Assembly (NCBI GenBank): GCA_018715495.1
Contig: DVLO01000044.1
Location: forward strand, 16,363 to 80,362
Source: Candidatus Limihabitans stercoravium
GTDB lineage: Bacteria; Bacillota; Clostridia; Christensenellales; CAG-314
Length of the DNA: 64,000 bases
Direction: 5' to 3'
This document shows, piece after piece, positions 18,547 through 26,702 of this stretch. Under the pieces are notes generated by a model that did no database searches, was not told where the DNA came from, and saw nothing but the letters and a program-made list of their open reading frames with translations. Made by a program: the position numbers and the translations under genes. How positions within the stretch are numbered: position 1 is the first letter of the stretch; each line of letters starts with the position of its first letter.

Positions 18547-19049
18547 AGTGTGCGGTATTTTTCGTCGAAATCAAGACCGTAACCGATTACAAATTCATCG
18601 GGAATTTCGAAACCGATGTACTTGACATCCACTTCTACCTTACGACGTGAAGGTTTGCTGAGCAATGTGGAAATTTCAACTGACTTGGCATTGCGATCTC
18701 TCATGAGATCCTTTAAGCGGGCAAGTGTCAAGCCGCTGTCTACGATGTCTTCGACAATCAGGACATCTCTGCCTGTAACGTCAACGGAAAGATCCTTGAC
18801 AATTGTAATTGTTCCGCTTGTTGAAGTACCGCTTCCGTAGCTGGACACCGACATGAAATCAACATCGACATCAAGGTCAACTTCACGCAAGAGGTCGGCA
18901 AGGTAAATCCATGCGCCCTTTAAAACACCAATGACAATGGGACGTCTACCCTTGTAATCGGCAGTGATCTGCTTGCCCAATTCGGCAATGCGTTGTTTAA
19001 TCTGTTGTTCGGAAACCAGAGTTGCCTTGATAAGATTTGTGTGCTCCAT
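18507..19049 (-). CDS. hpt: Hypoxanthine phosphoribosyltransferase
   Basis: Purine salvage enzyme that joins hypoxanthine or guanine to PRPP to give IMP or GMP. At 180 residues it has the standard length. The PRPP-binding motif is VLIVEDIVDSGLTL (about 96-109), and GVLKGAWIYLADLL near residue 41 is also typical. It starts 2 bp after tilS ends, with AAGGGGAAG before its ATG, so tilS-hpt is an operon, a common arrangement in Firmicutes. The last 13 codons are duplicated 4.4 kb away, beyond the Sel1-repeat gene. Confidence 0.97.
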   Translation of the reverse strand: MEHTNLIKATLVSEQQIKQRIAELGKQITADYKGRRPIVIGVLKGAWIYLADLLREVDLDVDVDFMSVSSYGSGTSTSGTITIVKDLSVDVTGRDVLIVEDIVDSGLTLARLKDLMRDRNAKSVEISTLLSKPSRRKVEVDVKYIGFEIPDEFVIGYGLDFDEKYRTLRDICVLAEEAYK

Positions 19050-19051
19050 TT

Positions 19052-20323
19052 CTAATCTTCCCCTTTAGTAAAATTGATATAATATATTTTGGACTGTTCG
19101 TCCGTCTTGACTGATTGGGAGATTTCCACGCCGCACACCACCAGCACATTGTTGCCGCTTGCAATAAGCGGAATACTGCTGCGCAGTCGGGCAGGAATTT
19201 TTTTGTCTGTAAGATATCTGTTCAATGGCTTTGTGCCGCCACCGAACTTTGTAAAAGTGTCGCCTTCCATCGGCGTGCGGATTACTGCGTCCGTTGGAAT
19301 CTTGTCAATGTCCACACGCAGACTGTCTTCGGTGTGCTCACTGCCAATGTACAGTGTTCCGTTGGGCAGTTGTATTGTGCCTGTCTGAAATGGCATTGAA
19401 TAGTTACAACCTTCCTGCCTTATTGACAGAGTAACTCCGTTGTAATCGTTATAGGCAACAAGTCCGTGCGGAAGATCCACCCTGCTTCCCGATTGTTTAT
19501 CGGCAAGTGCTACAATGTCGTTGTAATGACAACGGCGAAAATCGCAGCAGTAGCCCATATTTTGCAGCGTATTGTCAACTACCCTGTACGCAATTGCAGG
19601 GTGTTGTTTTAGTAATCTTGACGGAATAAATGCGTAGCCGTTACCAAACACAACGTCATCAATTGAAGCCACGTCCAGCAAAAATTGCTGATCTGCCGAC
19701 AGATTAGCCCCAAACTGCACAATGTTGTCTGTTGCTGCACTGTTGACCTGTCTAAGCAGCGGCATGATGTTGTGTCTGACAAAGTTTCTTGTGTAATCAA
19801 CGGAATTGTTTGTTTCGTCCACAACAAACCTGACGTTGTTTAAACGGCAGTAGGTAAGCACTTCATCCTTACTCATGTTGATGAGCGGTCGAAAATATCT
19901 TCCGCTGTAAGGTTGCATTCCTAATGCCCCCTTGACGCCGCTTCCACGAACAATGTGCATCAGGATGCTTTCGGCATTGTCATCCTTGTTGTGGGCAAGA
20001 CAGATGTAATCGCAATCAAATTGTTTCAATGCGTTGTGACGAAGAATCCTTGCACCCGTTTCCACCGATACGCCATGTTCTTCGCAATATCCCTTGACAT
20101 CAACGGTGACAACATGACAATCGATGCCACGTTCACCACACCACCGTGCAACAAACTGGCAGTCGCTACTGCTTTCATTGCGCAGTTGATGGTCAACCGT
20201 CACAACGAAAAACCGCAACTTTGGACTGTGTTTATAGAACATGTCCAGCATTGCCATGGAATCTGCTCCGCCGCTGACGGCCAAGAGATACTTTTTGTCA
20301 ACATCAACGTCAAAGTTGTTCAT
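19052..20323 (-). CDS. tilS: tRNA(Ile)-lysidine synthetase
   Basis: Attaches lysine to C34 of the AUA-reading isoleucine tRNA, using ATP, so that it reads AUA and not AUG. The N-terminal N-type ATP pyrophosphatase loop SGGADS is at residues 17-22. RYFRPLINMSKDEVL matches the family's tRNA-binding region, and the C-terminal domain (KFGGGTKPLNRYLTDKKI) is present. Length is 423 residues. It is first in the tilS-hpt operon. No ribosome site is visible, and the -10 box ends 8 bp before the ATG, so the message is predicted to be almost leaderless. Confidence 0.95.
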   Translation of the reverse strand: MNNFDVDVDKKYLLAVSGGADSMAMLDMFYKHSPKLRFFVVTVDHQLRNESSSDCQFVARWCGERGIDCHVVTVDVKGYCEEHGVSVETGARILRHNALKQFDCDYICLAHNKDDNAESILMHIVRGSGVKGALGMQPYSGRYFRPLINMSKDEVLTYCRLNNVRFVVDETNNSVDYTRNFVRHNIMPLLRQVNSAATDNIVQFGANLSADQQFLLDVASIDDVVFGNGYAFIPSRLLKQHPAIAYRVVDNTLQNMGYCCDFRRCHYNDIVALADKQSGSRVDLPHGLVAYNDYNGVTLSIRQEGCNYSMPFQTGTIQLPNGTLYIGSEHTEDSLRVDIDKIPTDAVIRTPMEGDTFTKFGGGTKPLNRYLTDKKIPARLRSSIPLIASGNNVLVVCGVEISQSVKTDEQSKIYYINFTKGED

Positions 20324-20331
20324 AATTACTG

Positions 20332-20360
20332 ATTATACATTACACTAATTGAACCGTCAA
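20332..20360 (-). promoter_or_regulatory. Promoter of tilS-hpt, giving a leaderless message
   Basis: On the minus strand: TTGACG (20355-20360), 17-bp spacer, TATAAT (20332-20337). The expected RNA start is 0-2 bases before the tilS ATG at 20323. The -35 box overlaps the rsmA stop codon. Confidence 0.75.
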
Positions 20361-21199
20361 CTTTTACTGTTACAAAAGCCCTTTAAAAGTTTAGCAAGTT
20401 CTACAAATTGCTCTACGCTCAACGCTTCCCCACGAATGTCGGGACGGACGTTTAGTTTTTCAAGTATTTCAATACACTGTTGCTTGTCGATTTCAAATCC
20501 GTTCAACAAATTGTTGAGCAATGTTTTCCGACGCATTGCGAAAGCACACTTGACTGTCTTGCGGAAACATTCGTCTTCTACAACTCCGTACTTGTCACGG
20601 AACACAATATTTACCACCGCACTGTCCACCTTCGGGACGGGGTAAAACATTGTCTTGTCAATGATTCGTGTTACTTCTACGTCGGCAACCGACTGCACTG
20701 CAACGGAAATTGCTCCGTAATCCTTGGTACCCTCTTTGGCAGCAAGACGAAGCGCAACTTCCTTCTGAATTGTCAATGTCAATGACGACGCCCCGAATTT
20801 CGGATCGGCAAACATCATGATTATAGGTGTTGTTATGTAGTACGGAATATTTGCAACCACCTTGTACGGCTTGTTGTCCATCAGTTTCTTGACCGCATCA
20901 GGCGTCATCTTCATGACATCTGCCATGACGTAACTTGCGTTCTTGCAATCGGCAAGGGTGATGTCAAGTACCTGTCTCAAATTGTTGTCAACTTCCAAAG
21001 CCACGACCTTGTTTGCCACACGGGAAATTCGCCTGGTCAGTGTTCCTGCACCTGCACCTATTTCCAGTACGTTGTCGTCACTTGTCAAACCGCTGTCGGC
21101 AACAATTCCGTCCAACAAAAAGTTGTCGGTAATGAAATTTTGTCCGAACTGCTTGTTGAATCGGAATGATTGTTCCCGTAAAATTTGTTTTATATCCAT
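20357..21199 (-). CDS. rsmA: 16S rRNA (A1518/A1519) N6-dimethyltransferase
   Basis: KsgA/RsmA dimethylates two adjacent adenines in the 3' hairpin of 16S rRNA during 30S assembly, using S-adenosylmethionine. At 280 residues it is of normal length. The N-terminal FGQNFITDN, SAM-binding VLEIGAGAGTLT and catalytic NIPYYITTPI motifs are all present. AGGAGA precedes the ATG. It lies 33 bp upstream of tilS on the same strand. A terminator stands between it and the membrane-protein gene before it, so it may rely on read-through or on a promoter I did not find. Confidence 0.96.
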   Translation of the reverse strand: MDIKQILREQSFRFNKQFGQNFITDNFLLDGIVADSGLTSDDNVLEIGAGAGTLTRRISRVANKVVALEVDNNLRQVLDITLADCKNASYVMADVMKMTPDAVKKLMDNKPYKVVANIPYYITTPIIMMFADPKFGASSLTLTIQKEVALRLAAKEGTKDYGAISVAVQSVADVEVTRIIDKTMFYPVPKVDSAVVNIVFRDKYGVVEDECFRKTVKCAFAMRRKTLLNNLLNGFEIDKQQCIEILEKLNVRPDIRGEALSVEQFVELAKLLKGFCNSKS

Positions 21200-21212
21200 T
21201 AGTTTCTCCTAA

Positions 21213-21254
21213 CAAAAAAGCAAGTGACACTTTCTTGTTCAGTTGCACTTGCTG
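21213..21254 (-). terminator. Terminator overlapping the end of the small membrane-protein gene
   Basis: An 8-bp stem AGCAAGTG/CACTTGCT (21219-21226 with 21246-21253), followed on the minus strand by six T. The stop codon of the upstream gene lies inside the loop. Confidence 0.65.
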
Positions 21255-21607
21255 TTTTTGCGATGCTTTTCCACATCGAAGTCGTAATTGTTTTGTCTGA
21301 TGTGTTTTACTACACGTTTCAAGTTGATGTACACAAAAGTCGAAATAAATGCGCACACCAGAACTACCGTCCACAATGCAAGGGAAATTCCCACCACTGC
21401 GCCCCTGTGTCCATCCAATACAAGATGCAGTCCCAGTGTGACCACGATAAAGGCCACAAATGCGAATGTTGCAAGTATCATGATGGAAATGAGCGATCCG
21501 AACAATGCAACACGCTTGGTGATGTACTTGAGCTGGGATTCCGTGTAGTTGTCCGTCGGTACCACAAACGGGTACAATGACGGCGCTTTTTTCTGACGTT
21601 TTTTCAT
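21239..21607 (-). CDS. Small membrane protein of unknown function
   Basis: Not recognised. It has 122 residues: a basic start (MKKRQKKAP), two strong hydrophobic segments at about 33-60 and 68-94, and a basic C-terminal tail ending in cysteine. GGGAG precedes the ATG, and a near-consensus promoter lies just upstream, so the gene looks genuine and well expressed. It is followed by a terminator before rsmA. Confidence 0.7.
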   Translation of the reverse strand: MKKRQKKAPSLYPFVVPTDNYTESQLKYITKRVALFGSLISIMILATFAFVAFIVVTLGLHLVLDGHRGAVVGISLALWTVVLVCAFISTFVYINLKRVVKHIRQNNYDFDVEKHRKNSKCN

Positions 21608-21629
21608 ATGTAGTTACTCCCTTTGACCC

Positions 21630-21658
21630 ATTATAACATCACAGAATACATCTGTCAA
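21630..21658 (-). promoter_or_regulatory. Near-consensus promoter of the small membrane-protein gene
   Basis: On the minus strand: TTGACA (21653-21658), 17-bp spacer, TATAAT (21630-21635), both hexamers perfect. The rest of the gap, to 21854, shows nothing I can name. Confidence 0.8.
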
Positions 21659-21854
21659 ATATCGTCTGCAACTTGTGTAAAATTACCCACATCAGGGCAC
21701 TTTTTATGTAACGTGCTGCAAGATTACATGATAGAAACATGTGCAATTCAATTTCACACACCGGAAGAGCCCAAAGAAACCGCAGATTAACGCATATAAC
21801 GTTTGTGTAAATCAACTTGTCGGTGCGGGTACAGCGGCTGAAATGGATTTTACG

Positions 21855-21887
21855 ACAAAAAAAAACGACCGACTTATGTCGGTCGTT
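21855..21887 (-). terminator. Terminator of the rpsF-ssb-rpsR operon
   Basis: A perfect 10-bp stem (21864-21873 with 21878-21887), loop of 4, and a T run on the minus strand. Confidence 0.85.
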
Positions 21888-21904
21888 GATGTCTTTCGCC
21901 TCTA

Positions 21905-22150
21905 TTAGTCTGCTACATATGGAAGCAAAGCCATCTGTCTTGCACGCTTGATTGCTACTGCAAGTTCTCTCTGGTGTCTAGCACATACACCTGTCATTCT
22001 TCTTGGCAAAATCTTGCCCTTTTCGGTGATGTACTTGCGCAACTTAGCAACGTCCTTGTAGTCGATGCTTGTAGCCTTTTCCAGACAGAAGTTGCACACC
22101 TTGCGGCGAGCAGGCTTTCTCATAGGCTTCTTGAATTCTTTGTTTTCCAT
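21905..22150 (-). CDS. rpsR: 30S ribosomal protein S18
   Basis: Ribosomal protein bS18 (81 residues) of the small-subunit platform, where it pairs with S6. [16 protein letters not shown] and [20 protein letters not shown] are typical of the family, including the cysteine-bearing N-terminus found in some Firmicutes. It is last in the rpsF-ssb-rpsR operon, 18 bp after ssb, and is followed by a strong terminator. Confidence 0.98.
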   Translation of the reverse strand: MENKEFKKPMRKPARRKVCNFCLEKATSIDYKDVAKLRKYITEKGKILPRRMTGVCARHQRELAVAIKRARQMALLPYVAD

Positions 22151-22168
22151 CTTAATTCACTCCTTAAC

Positions 22169-22573
22169 TTAGAAAGGCATTCCGTCATCAAGGTCGTCCT
22201 GAACTTCTACCAGTCCGCCTGCAGGTCTTGACGGTGTGCCGTTGTTTGCCGATGCCCCATTGCTGTTGGGACGATTCAAAAATTCTACCTGTTCGGCACG
22301 AACATCAACAGTTGTTCTCTTGATACCGTCTTTTTCGTAACTGCCGGTCTGCAAACTTCCTACTACTGCAACCTTGCTACCCTTTACAAGGTATTTAGAA
22401 CAGTTCTGAGCCAAACCGTCCCAAGTTACAATGTTGATGAAGTCTGTGCGGTTGTCATCTCCACGGGTGTATCTGCTTACCGCAATGGAAAATCTGCACG
22501 CTGTGTGACCGCTGTCGAATGCCGATACCTGAGGATCTGCTGTAAGATTGCCGATCAAAAATACTTTGTTCAT
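22169..22573 (-). CDS. ssb: Single-stranded DNA-binding protein
   Basis: OB-fold protein of 134 residues that coats single-stranded DNA in replication and repair. The N-terminus MNKVFLIGNLTADPQV and TDFINIVTWDGLAQNCSKYL are typical. The C-terminal tail ends DDLDDGMPF, the acidic tip that recruits partner proteins (the usual form is DDDIPF). It is the middle gene of the rpsF-ssb-rpsR operon. Confidence 0.98.
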   Translation of the reverse strand: MNKVFLIGNLTADPQVSAFDSGHTACRFSIAVSRYTRGDDNRTDFINIVTWDGLAQNCSKYLVKGSKVAVVGSLQTGSYEKDGIKRTTVDVRAEQVEFLNRPNSNGASANNGTPSRPAGGLVEVQDDLDDGMPF

Positions 22574-22584
22574 ACCCTATCTCC

Positions 22585-22866
22585 TTACTTAGCAAGAACA
22601 AGGAAACGCATTACACCATCAGTAATACGCATTACACGTTCAAGTTCAAGAGGAAGAGTTGCAGGTGCTGTAAAGTTGACAAGAACGTAGTAGCCTTCTG
22701 TCTTGTAGTTGATGGGATAAGCAAGTTTCTTAGTACCCCACTTGTCACAAGAATCTACTGTACCGCCGTTGTCTGTGATTACCGCATTGAACTTAGCAAC
22801 CAAAGCCTCTTTAGCTTCATCAGCAAGTCCGTTGTCTACGATATACAACGCTTCGTAAGTGTTCAT
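22585..22866 (-). CDS. rpsF: 30S ribosomal protein S6
   Basis: Ribosomal protein bS6 (93 residues), partner of S18. MNTYEALYIVDNGL and the C-terminal ERVMRITDGVMRFLVL are typical. The start at 22866 was chosen because AAGGAGG lies a few bases upstream; an in-frame start 17 codons earlier falls in the leader hairpin. It is first in rpsF-ssb-rpsR, behind a strong promoter and a probable S6:S18-binding leader. Confidence 0.97.
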   Translation of the reverse strand: MNTYEALYIVDNGLADEAKEALVAKFNAVITDNGGTVDSCDKWGTKKLAYPINYKTEGYYVLVNFTAPATLPLELERVMRITDGVMRFLVLAK

Positions 22867-22887
22867 TTGATGTACCTCCTTTTGGTC

Positions 22888-22920
22888 TAGTGTGGCTACG
22901 GATGGTAACCGTAGCAAGGT
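22888..22920 (-). promoter_or_regulatory. Probable S6:S18-binding leader hairpin
   Basis: The rpsF leader RNA contains a perfect 7-bp stem GCTACGG/CCGTAGC (22895-22901 with 22909-22915) closing a 7-base loop. Leaders of this operon in many bacteria carry a hairpin with a CCG element that binds the S6:S18 complex and represses translation. Position and the CCG fit; a full match to the published motif was not tested. Confidence 0.5.
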
Positions 22921-22941
22921 GCTTGTAATTCAAGCCTTGAT

Positions 22942-22970
22942 AGTATAGCAAAATCCTTAAAAAAAATCAA
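22942..22970 (-). promoter_or_regulatory. Promoter of rpsF-ssb-rpsR
   Basis: On the minus strand: TTGATT (22965-22970), 17-bp spacer, extended -10 TGC-TATACT (22942-22947). Confidence 0.75.
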
Positions 22971-23031
22971 GCAATTGCGACACATTTTTAGTGAAATTGT
23001 CCTTTACACGGTCGATTTTGTCTTTACCACA

Positions 23032-23068
23032 TTGTGATACGCCCACCTTTACAGCGGACGTATCACAA
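23032..23068 (-). other. Hairpin after the maltodextrin operon
   Basis: A perfect 10-bp stem TTGTGATACG/CGTATCACAA (23032-23041 with 23059-23068) stands after the last permease gene. It has no T run, so it may protect the mRNA end or end transcription by another route. Confidence 0.4.
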
Positions 23069-23097
23069 AAGGAGCTATAAAAACAATCAACTGAAAT

Positions 23098-23937
23098 TTA
23101 TTCCTTTACCGCACCGGCAGACAGTCCGTTGACCATGTACTTGGTAAGACAGAAGTACAGCACAACGATAGGCACACCTATAAATACTGATCCTGCGGCA
23201 AATCTTGCAAATTCCTTATCGGGAAGGGACATCAATCCCATTGCCACCGTCCACAATTCACGGTCTTTCAGCAACAATTTGGGAAGAATGTAATCGCTCC
23301 ACGGCCATGCGAACTGCGTAAGCAATGTGTAAACCAGTATAGGTTTAGACAACGGCAACGTTACCGAACAGAATATCCTGAGGTTACTTGCGCCGTCAAT
23401 CTTGGCTGCGTCGTAAATTGTCTTGGGAATTGTGTCGAAAAATCCCTTCTGTACAAGATAACCCATAGGTGCGCCGCATGCGTAAATAAGTGCAAGACCT
23501 ATCCTGCTGTTGATGAAGTTGAACTGCGTCATCAACAGATAAACTGCAGTCATTCCCATGAAAGAGGGAAACATTCCCAATGCCAGAGCGCCCTTCATCA
23601 GTGCTTTTCTTCCCTTGAACTGGAAGGTGGAAATGGTAAATGCCGTAACAACCACAAGCAACGTACCCAGAAAACTACTGACTACGGCAATCAGCAAGGT
23701 GTTTTTAAACCATGACCAGTAGTTGTAGAAACTGTCGGTAAACAGTGACTTGAAACTGTTGAGCGAATACTCCGTTGGGAAGAATCCGTTGAAGCTGTAG
23801 ATACTTCCGCTTGCCGAAAAACAGCTCAACACCAACCACAGACAAGGAAACAGAAACACCACCGACACAAGCAGCAGCAAAGCATATGTTAAAAAGGTGT
23901 CCGCTATACGTTTAGGACGAAGTTTAAGTTTTTTCAT
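23098..23937 (-). CDS. Maltose/maltodextrin-type ABC permease (MalG-like)
   Basis: Membrane subunit of a carbohydrate ABC importer, 279 residues with six membrane segments. It has the EAA coupling loop in the form DAAKIDGASNLRIFCSVTLPLSKPIL, where the ATPase docks. The C-terminus GLSAGAVKE is typical of MalG. It overlaps the MalF-like gene by 4 bp (ATGA), so translation is coupled. It is the last gene of the operon amylase, binding protein, MalF, MalG. Confidence 0.92.
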   Translation of the reverse strand: MKKLKLRPKRIADTFLTYALLLLVSVVFLFPCLWLVLSCFSASGSIYSFNGFFPTEYSLNSFKSLFTDSFYNYWSWFKNTLLIAVVSSFLGTLLVVVTAFTISTFQFKGRKALMKGALALGMFPSFMGMTAVYLLMTQFNFINSRIGLALIYACGAPMGYLVQKGFFDTIPKTIYDAAKIDGASNLRIFCSVTLPLSKPILVYTLLTQFAWPWSDYILPKLLLKDRELWTVAMGLMSLPDKEFARFAAGSVFIGVPIVVLYFCLTKYMVNGLSAGAVKE

Positions 23938-25283
23938 CTGAACGTATCCTCCTTCTTGTACGAAGCCGACTTGACGTAGACAATGAGACTGAGAGCCGAT
24001 GTTATCAAAAAGATGACCAGACTGATTGCGGCACCTATACTGTAGTACTCTTTGTCAATAGACATTCGGTACAGCCAGTTGATGAGAAGGTCGGTGTCGC
24101 TTGCAAGGAAGTAGCCGTCACTCAAAACATCCCCTCTCAAAAAGTAGAACACGCCGAAGTTGTTGAAGTTGCCGATAAATTGATTGAGTAGTACGGGTGT
24201 TGTTGAAAATATTACAAATGGCAACGTAATGCTCTTGAACTGCACCCAACCCGACGCACCGTCAATCCTTGCCGCTTCGTACAGATCGGTGTTGATGTTG
24301 GACAGAATACCCGTTGCCAACAGCATTATCGACGGAACAGACAGCCACGCATTGACGAAAAATCCAATACCACGTGCCATCCACTTGGAATTGATGCCGA
24401 AGAAGTCGATGATCTTGCCTCCGTTGTCGACAATCATGTTGTTGATTGGACCGCCGTTACTGAACATGAACTTGAACGCCAACAGGGTGATAAACCCCGG
24501 AATGGCGTAGGCAAGCACGGGGAAAGAACGCCAGATTGCCTTGCCTTTTACGCACTTTTTGTTAAACAGAATTGCCAGACCCAATCCCACGAAGTAGTTG
24601 AAAAACGTTGAAGCAAATGCCCAAAGAAGGTTCCAACCCAATATTCTTGCGAAAGACTGTGCCAGTTCGCCACCTGCGAAAAGTTTTCTGAAACTGTCAA
24701 GGCTCCAATCCACCAACTCCGGCGGAACGATTGTACCGCCGTAATTGGTAAATGCAATAAGGATCATGAAAACAATGGGAAGAACGTTGAAAACCAACAC
24801 GCCAAGCAGCGGCAAAAACAGCGCAAATTTGTAAAACTTTGAATTGATGAGCGCCGCCAGGTCGTCCTTGATTCCCGGTATCTTCTTGAACGCCTTCATG
24901 TCGGCGTACTTTTTAGCGTCCTTGATATTTGCAAAATACAGGTAAACCAGAAATCCCAATGCAATCCAGGCAAAAATACCCATCAGCAACATTATTACCG
25001 AATTGTCACCTTCGATACCCAGCCATGCGTCAGCCTTGACTGTACCCAGCGTGAAAAATCCTACAATGTCCGATATACCTTGCAATGCAAAATAAGCAAC
25101 AAGCAGGATTTCGGCAAGCATATACAGCAATCCCTTTACATACTGACCGTTTATCATCTGCCCTACCCCCATGAAGCACATGGAAGCGTAAGTTTCTCTT
25201 CCGCTGTCTTTAAAGAACTCTTTGCACCGCAACGGCAGTTTTTTAATACTGCCAAGCGTTCGCCTGAAAACATTGTTTTTCAT
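23934..25283 (-). CDS. Maltose/maltodextrin-type ABC permease (MalF-like)
   Basis: Second membrane subunit of the importer, 449 residues. The N-terminal about 150 residues hold extra membrane segments, typical of MalF proteins. The coupling loop EAARIDGASGWVQFKSITLP is clear. The ATG at 25283 is preferred because AGGTGG precedes it; a GTG three codons earlier is possible. It follows the binding-protein gene by 12 bp. No ATPase gene lies in the cluster, so a shared MsmX-type ATPase is probably used; this is inferred from other Firmicutes. Confidence 0.92.
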   Translation of the reverse strand: MKNNVFRRTLGSIKKLPLRCKEFFKDSGRETYASMCFMGVGQMINGQYVKGLLYMLAEILLVAYFALQGISDIVGFFTLGTVKADAWLGIEGDNSVIMLLMGIFAWIALGFLVYLYFANIKDAKKYADMKAFKKIPGIKDDLAALINSKFYKFALFLPLLGVLVFNVLPIVFMILIAFTNYGGTIVPPELVDWSLDSFRKLFAGGELAQSFARILGWNLLWAFASTFFNYFVGLGLAILFNKKCVKGKAIWRSFPVLAYAIPGFITLLAFKFMFSNGGPINNMIVDNGGKIIDFFGINSKWMARGIGFFVNAWLSVPSIMLLATGILSNINTDLYEAARIDGASGWVQFKSITLPFVIFSTTPVLLNQFIGNFNNFGVFYFLRGDVLSDGYFLASDTDLLINWLYRMSIDKEYYSIGAAISLVIFLITSALSLIVYVKSASYKKEDTFR

Positions 25284-25295
25284 ACAAACCACCTA

Positions 25296-26702
25296 TTAAC
25301 CAAATGTGTGAATTGCCTTGTAAATGTTGTCGTCTATAGTTTCAAGTACTGCCTGAATATCATCCATTGTGTACAGACAATCGCCACAGCCATCAGTTGC
25401 AATTTGTTTAAATCCGGATGAAATAGGCAACCAGATCTGCCCCACTGCCGATATAGAAGGCATTACGACAATTGTGCCGTCATCGAGATTGTTGAAGATA
25501 ATTTCCGCAACTTCGTCACCTACCTGTTGCAATGCGTCCGCTCTTGCAGGAACAACACCCAACATTTCGGCACGTTTTAATACCATTTCTTCACTTGTTG
25601 CGAATTCAACGAATTTCAACGCCCATTCTCTGTTCTTGGTGTAACTGGAAATACCGTATCCGTTTACACCGCCCATTGTCTTGTGTGCAACCCACAGACT
25701 GTCATCCGTCACATCCTGTCTTACAGTGATGTCGCCATTGGCAGGAAGTTTGGGCAAACCCGTGATTACTAGATTTTCATCCACCTTTTTAAGGGCTTCT
25801 TCTTCCGACAAACCTTCTTTCCGGTACACTGCCGACAATTCCTTGACAAAACTTGAAGTCATGTCGGGAGTACAGATTGTTGCAAAAATTGTTCCGTTTG
25901 CAAGCATTGATTCTCTGCCCGTAGTGAACGTGTCGTCTAGACACTTCTCATCCATTATTCCCGCAAGATCCCAGATGATCTTACCTCCCAGTTTCGCATT
26001 TCCTGCGGACAAACCAATGTCGGTGTCATCGGTGTTGTTGTTGCCGAAAATATATCCACCGTATGTAAACAAAAATCCACTGTTGAAATACTCATTGTTC
26101 AGTTGCAATGCAAATCCGTACTTGCTCATGTCGGACTTTCTGATGGATTGACTGTAAAGATACAGTTCGTTCCAGAACTCCACCATGTCGGGAATACCGT
26201 TGTCGTTGTCATCCCATTCCGTTTGCCAATCTTCGGGCAGCATGTCTTTGCGGTAGTAAAGCAAGGGTTGTTGTACGTTTACGGGAATACCGCAGTAGAC
26301 GATCTCTCCGTTGTTGTCGTATTTGTAGGCGTCCCAGGCATTTTGCGGAACCTGTTCGAACACGTCCATTTCCGTCACATTGATGGGCATGATGTGGTGA
26401 CCGTCAACGTACTTCATCAACACGTCGTTTGCCTGATACAACACATCGGGGCCGTGACCGTAGGGACCGTCCTGTTCCAGGTTGGAATACTCGTCCATGT
26501 TAGCGTCAACGGCAACTACATTTTCATCCTTGTACTTTTCATTGAAAGCGTTGAGCAAGTAATCAAGATAGCCTTCTTTTTTGGCAGTGTCGTTTTCAAG
26601 CACTCTCAATGTTATTTGTGTTGAAGGTTCACACGCAGCAAACACCGATAACATGCCCGCCATCATGAAAACTGCCAGCATTATTGCAAATATACGTTTC
26701 AT
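25296..26702 (-). CDS. Maltodextrin-type extracellular substrate-binding lipoprotein
   Basis: Family 1 solute-binding protein, 468 residues. It has a lipoprotein signal peptide with lipobox FAAC (C24), so it should be anchored to the outer face of the membrane. Segments such as DVLYQANDVLMKYV and WKVNGYGIS-like VNGYGISSYTKNREWALKFVE fit maltose/oligosaccharide-binding proteins. Its ATG overlaps the stop of the GH13 gene (ATGA) and has AGGGAGG upstream. It delivers substrate to the MalF/MalG-like pair downstream. The exact sugar is inferred from the neighbouring amylase. Confidence 0.9.
   Translation of the reverse strand: MKRIFAIMLAVFMMAGMLSVFAACEPSTQITLRVLENDTAKKEGYLDYLLNAFNEKYKDENVVAVDANMDEYSNLEQDGPYGHGPDVLYQANDVLMKYVDGHHIMPINVTEMDVFEQVPQNAWDAYKYDNNGEIVYCGIPVNVQQPLLYYRKDMLPEDWQTEWDDNDNGIPDMVEFWNELYLYSQSIRKSDMSKYGFALQLNNEYFNSGFLFTYGGYIFGNNNTDDTDIGLSAGNAKLGGKIIWDLAGIMDEKCLDDTFTTGRESMLANGTIFATICTPDMTSSFVKELSAVYRKEGLSEEEALKKVDENLVITGLPKLPANGDITVRQDVTDDSLWVAHKTMGGVNGYGISSYTKNREWALKFVEFATSEEMVLKRAEMLGVVPARADALQQVGDEVAEIIFNNLDDGTIVVMPSISAVGQIWLPISSGFKQIATDGCGDCLYTMDDIQAVLETIDDNIYKAIHTFG

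Noticed and set aside
21659..21854. Structured RNA in the gap between the rpsR terminator and the membrane-protein promoter
   Set aside because: Only short imperfect hairpins were found, with no known RNA motif.
23032..23068. Classical intrinsic terminator after the MalG-like gene
   Set aside because: The stem is perfect but lacks a T run on the minus strand, so it is listed only as a hairpin.
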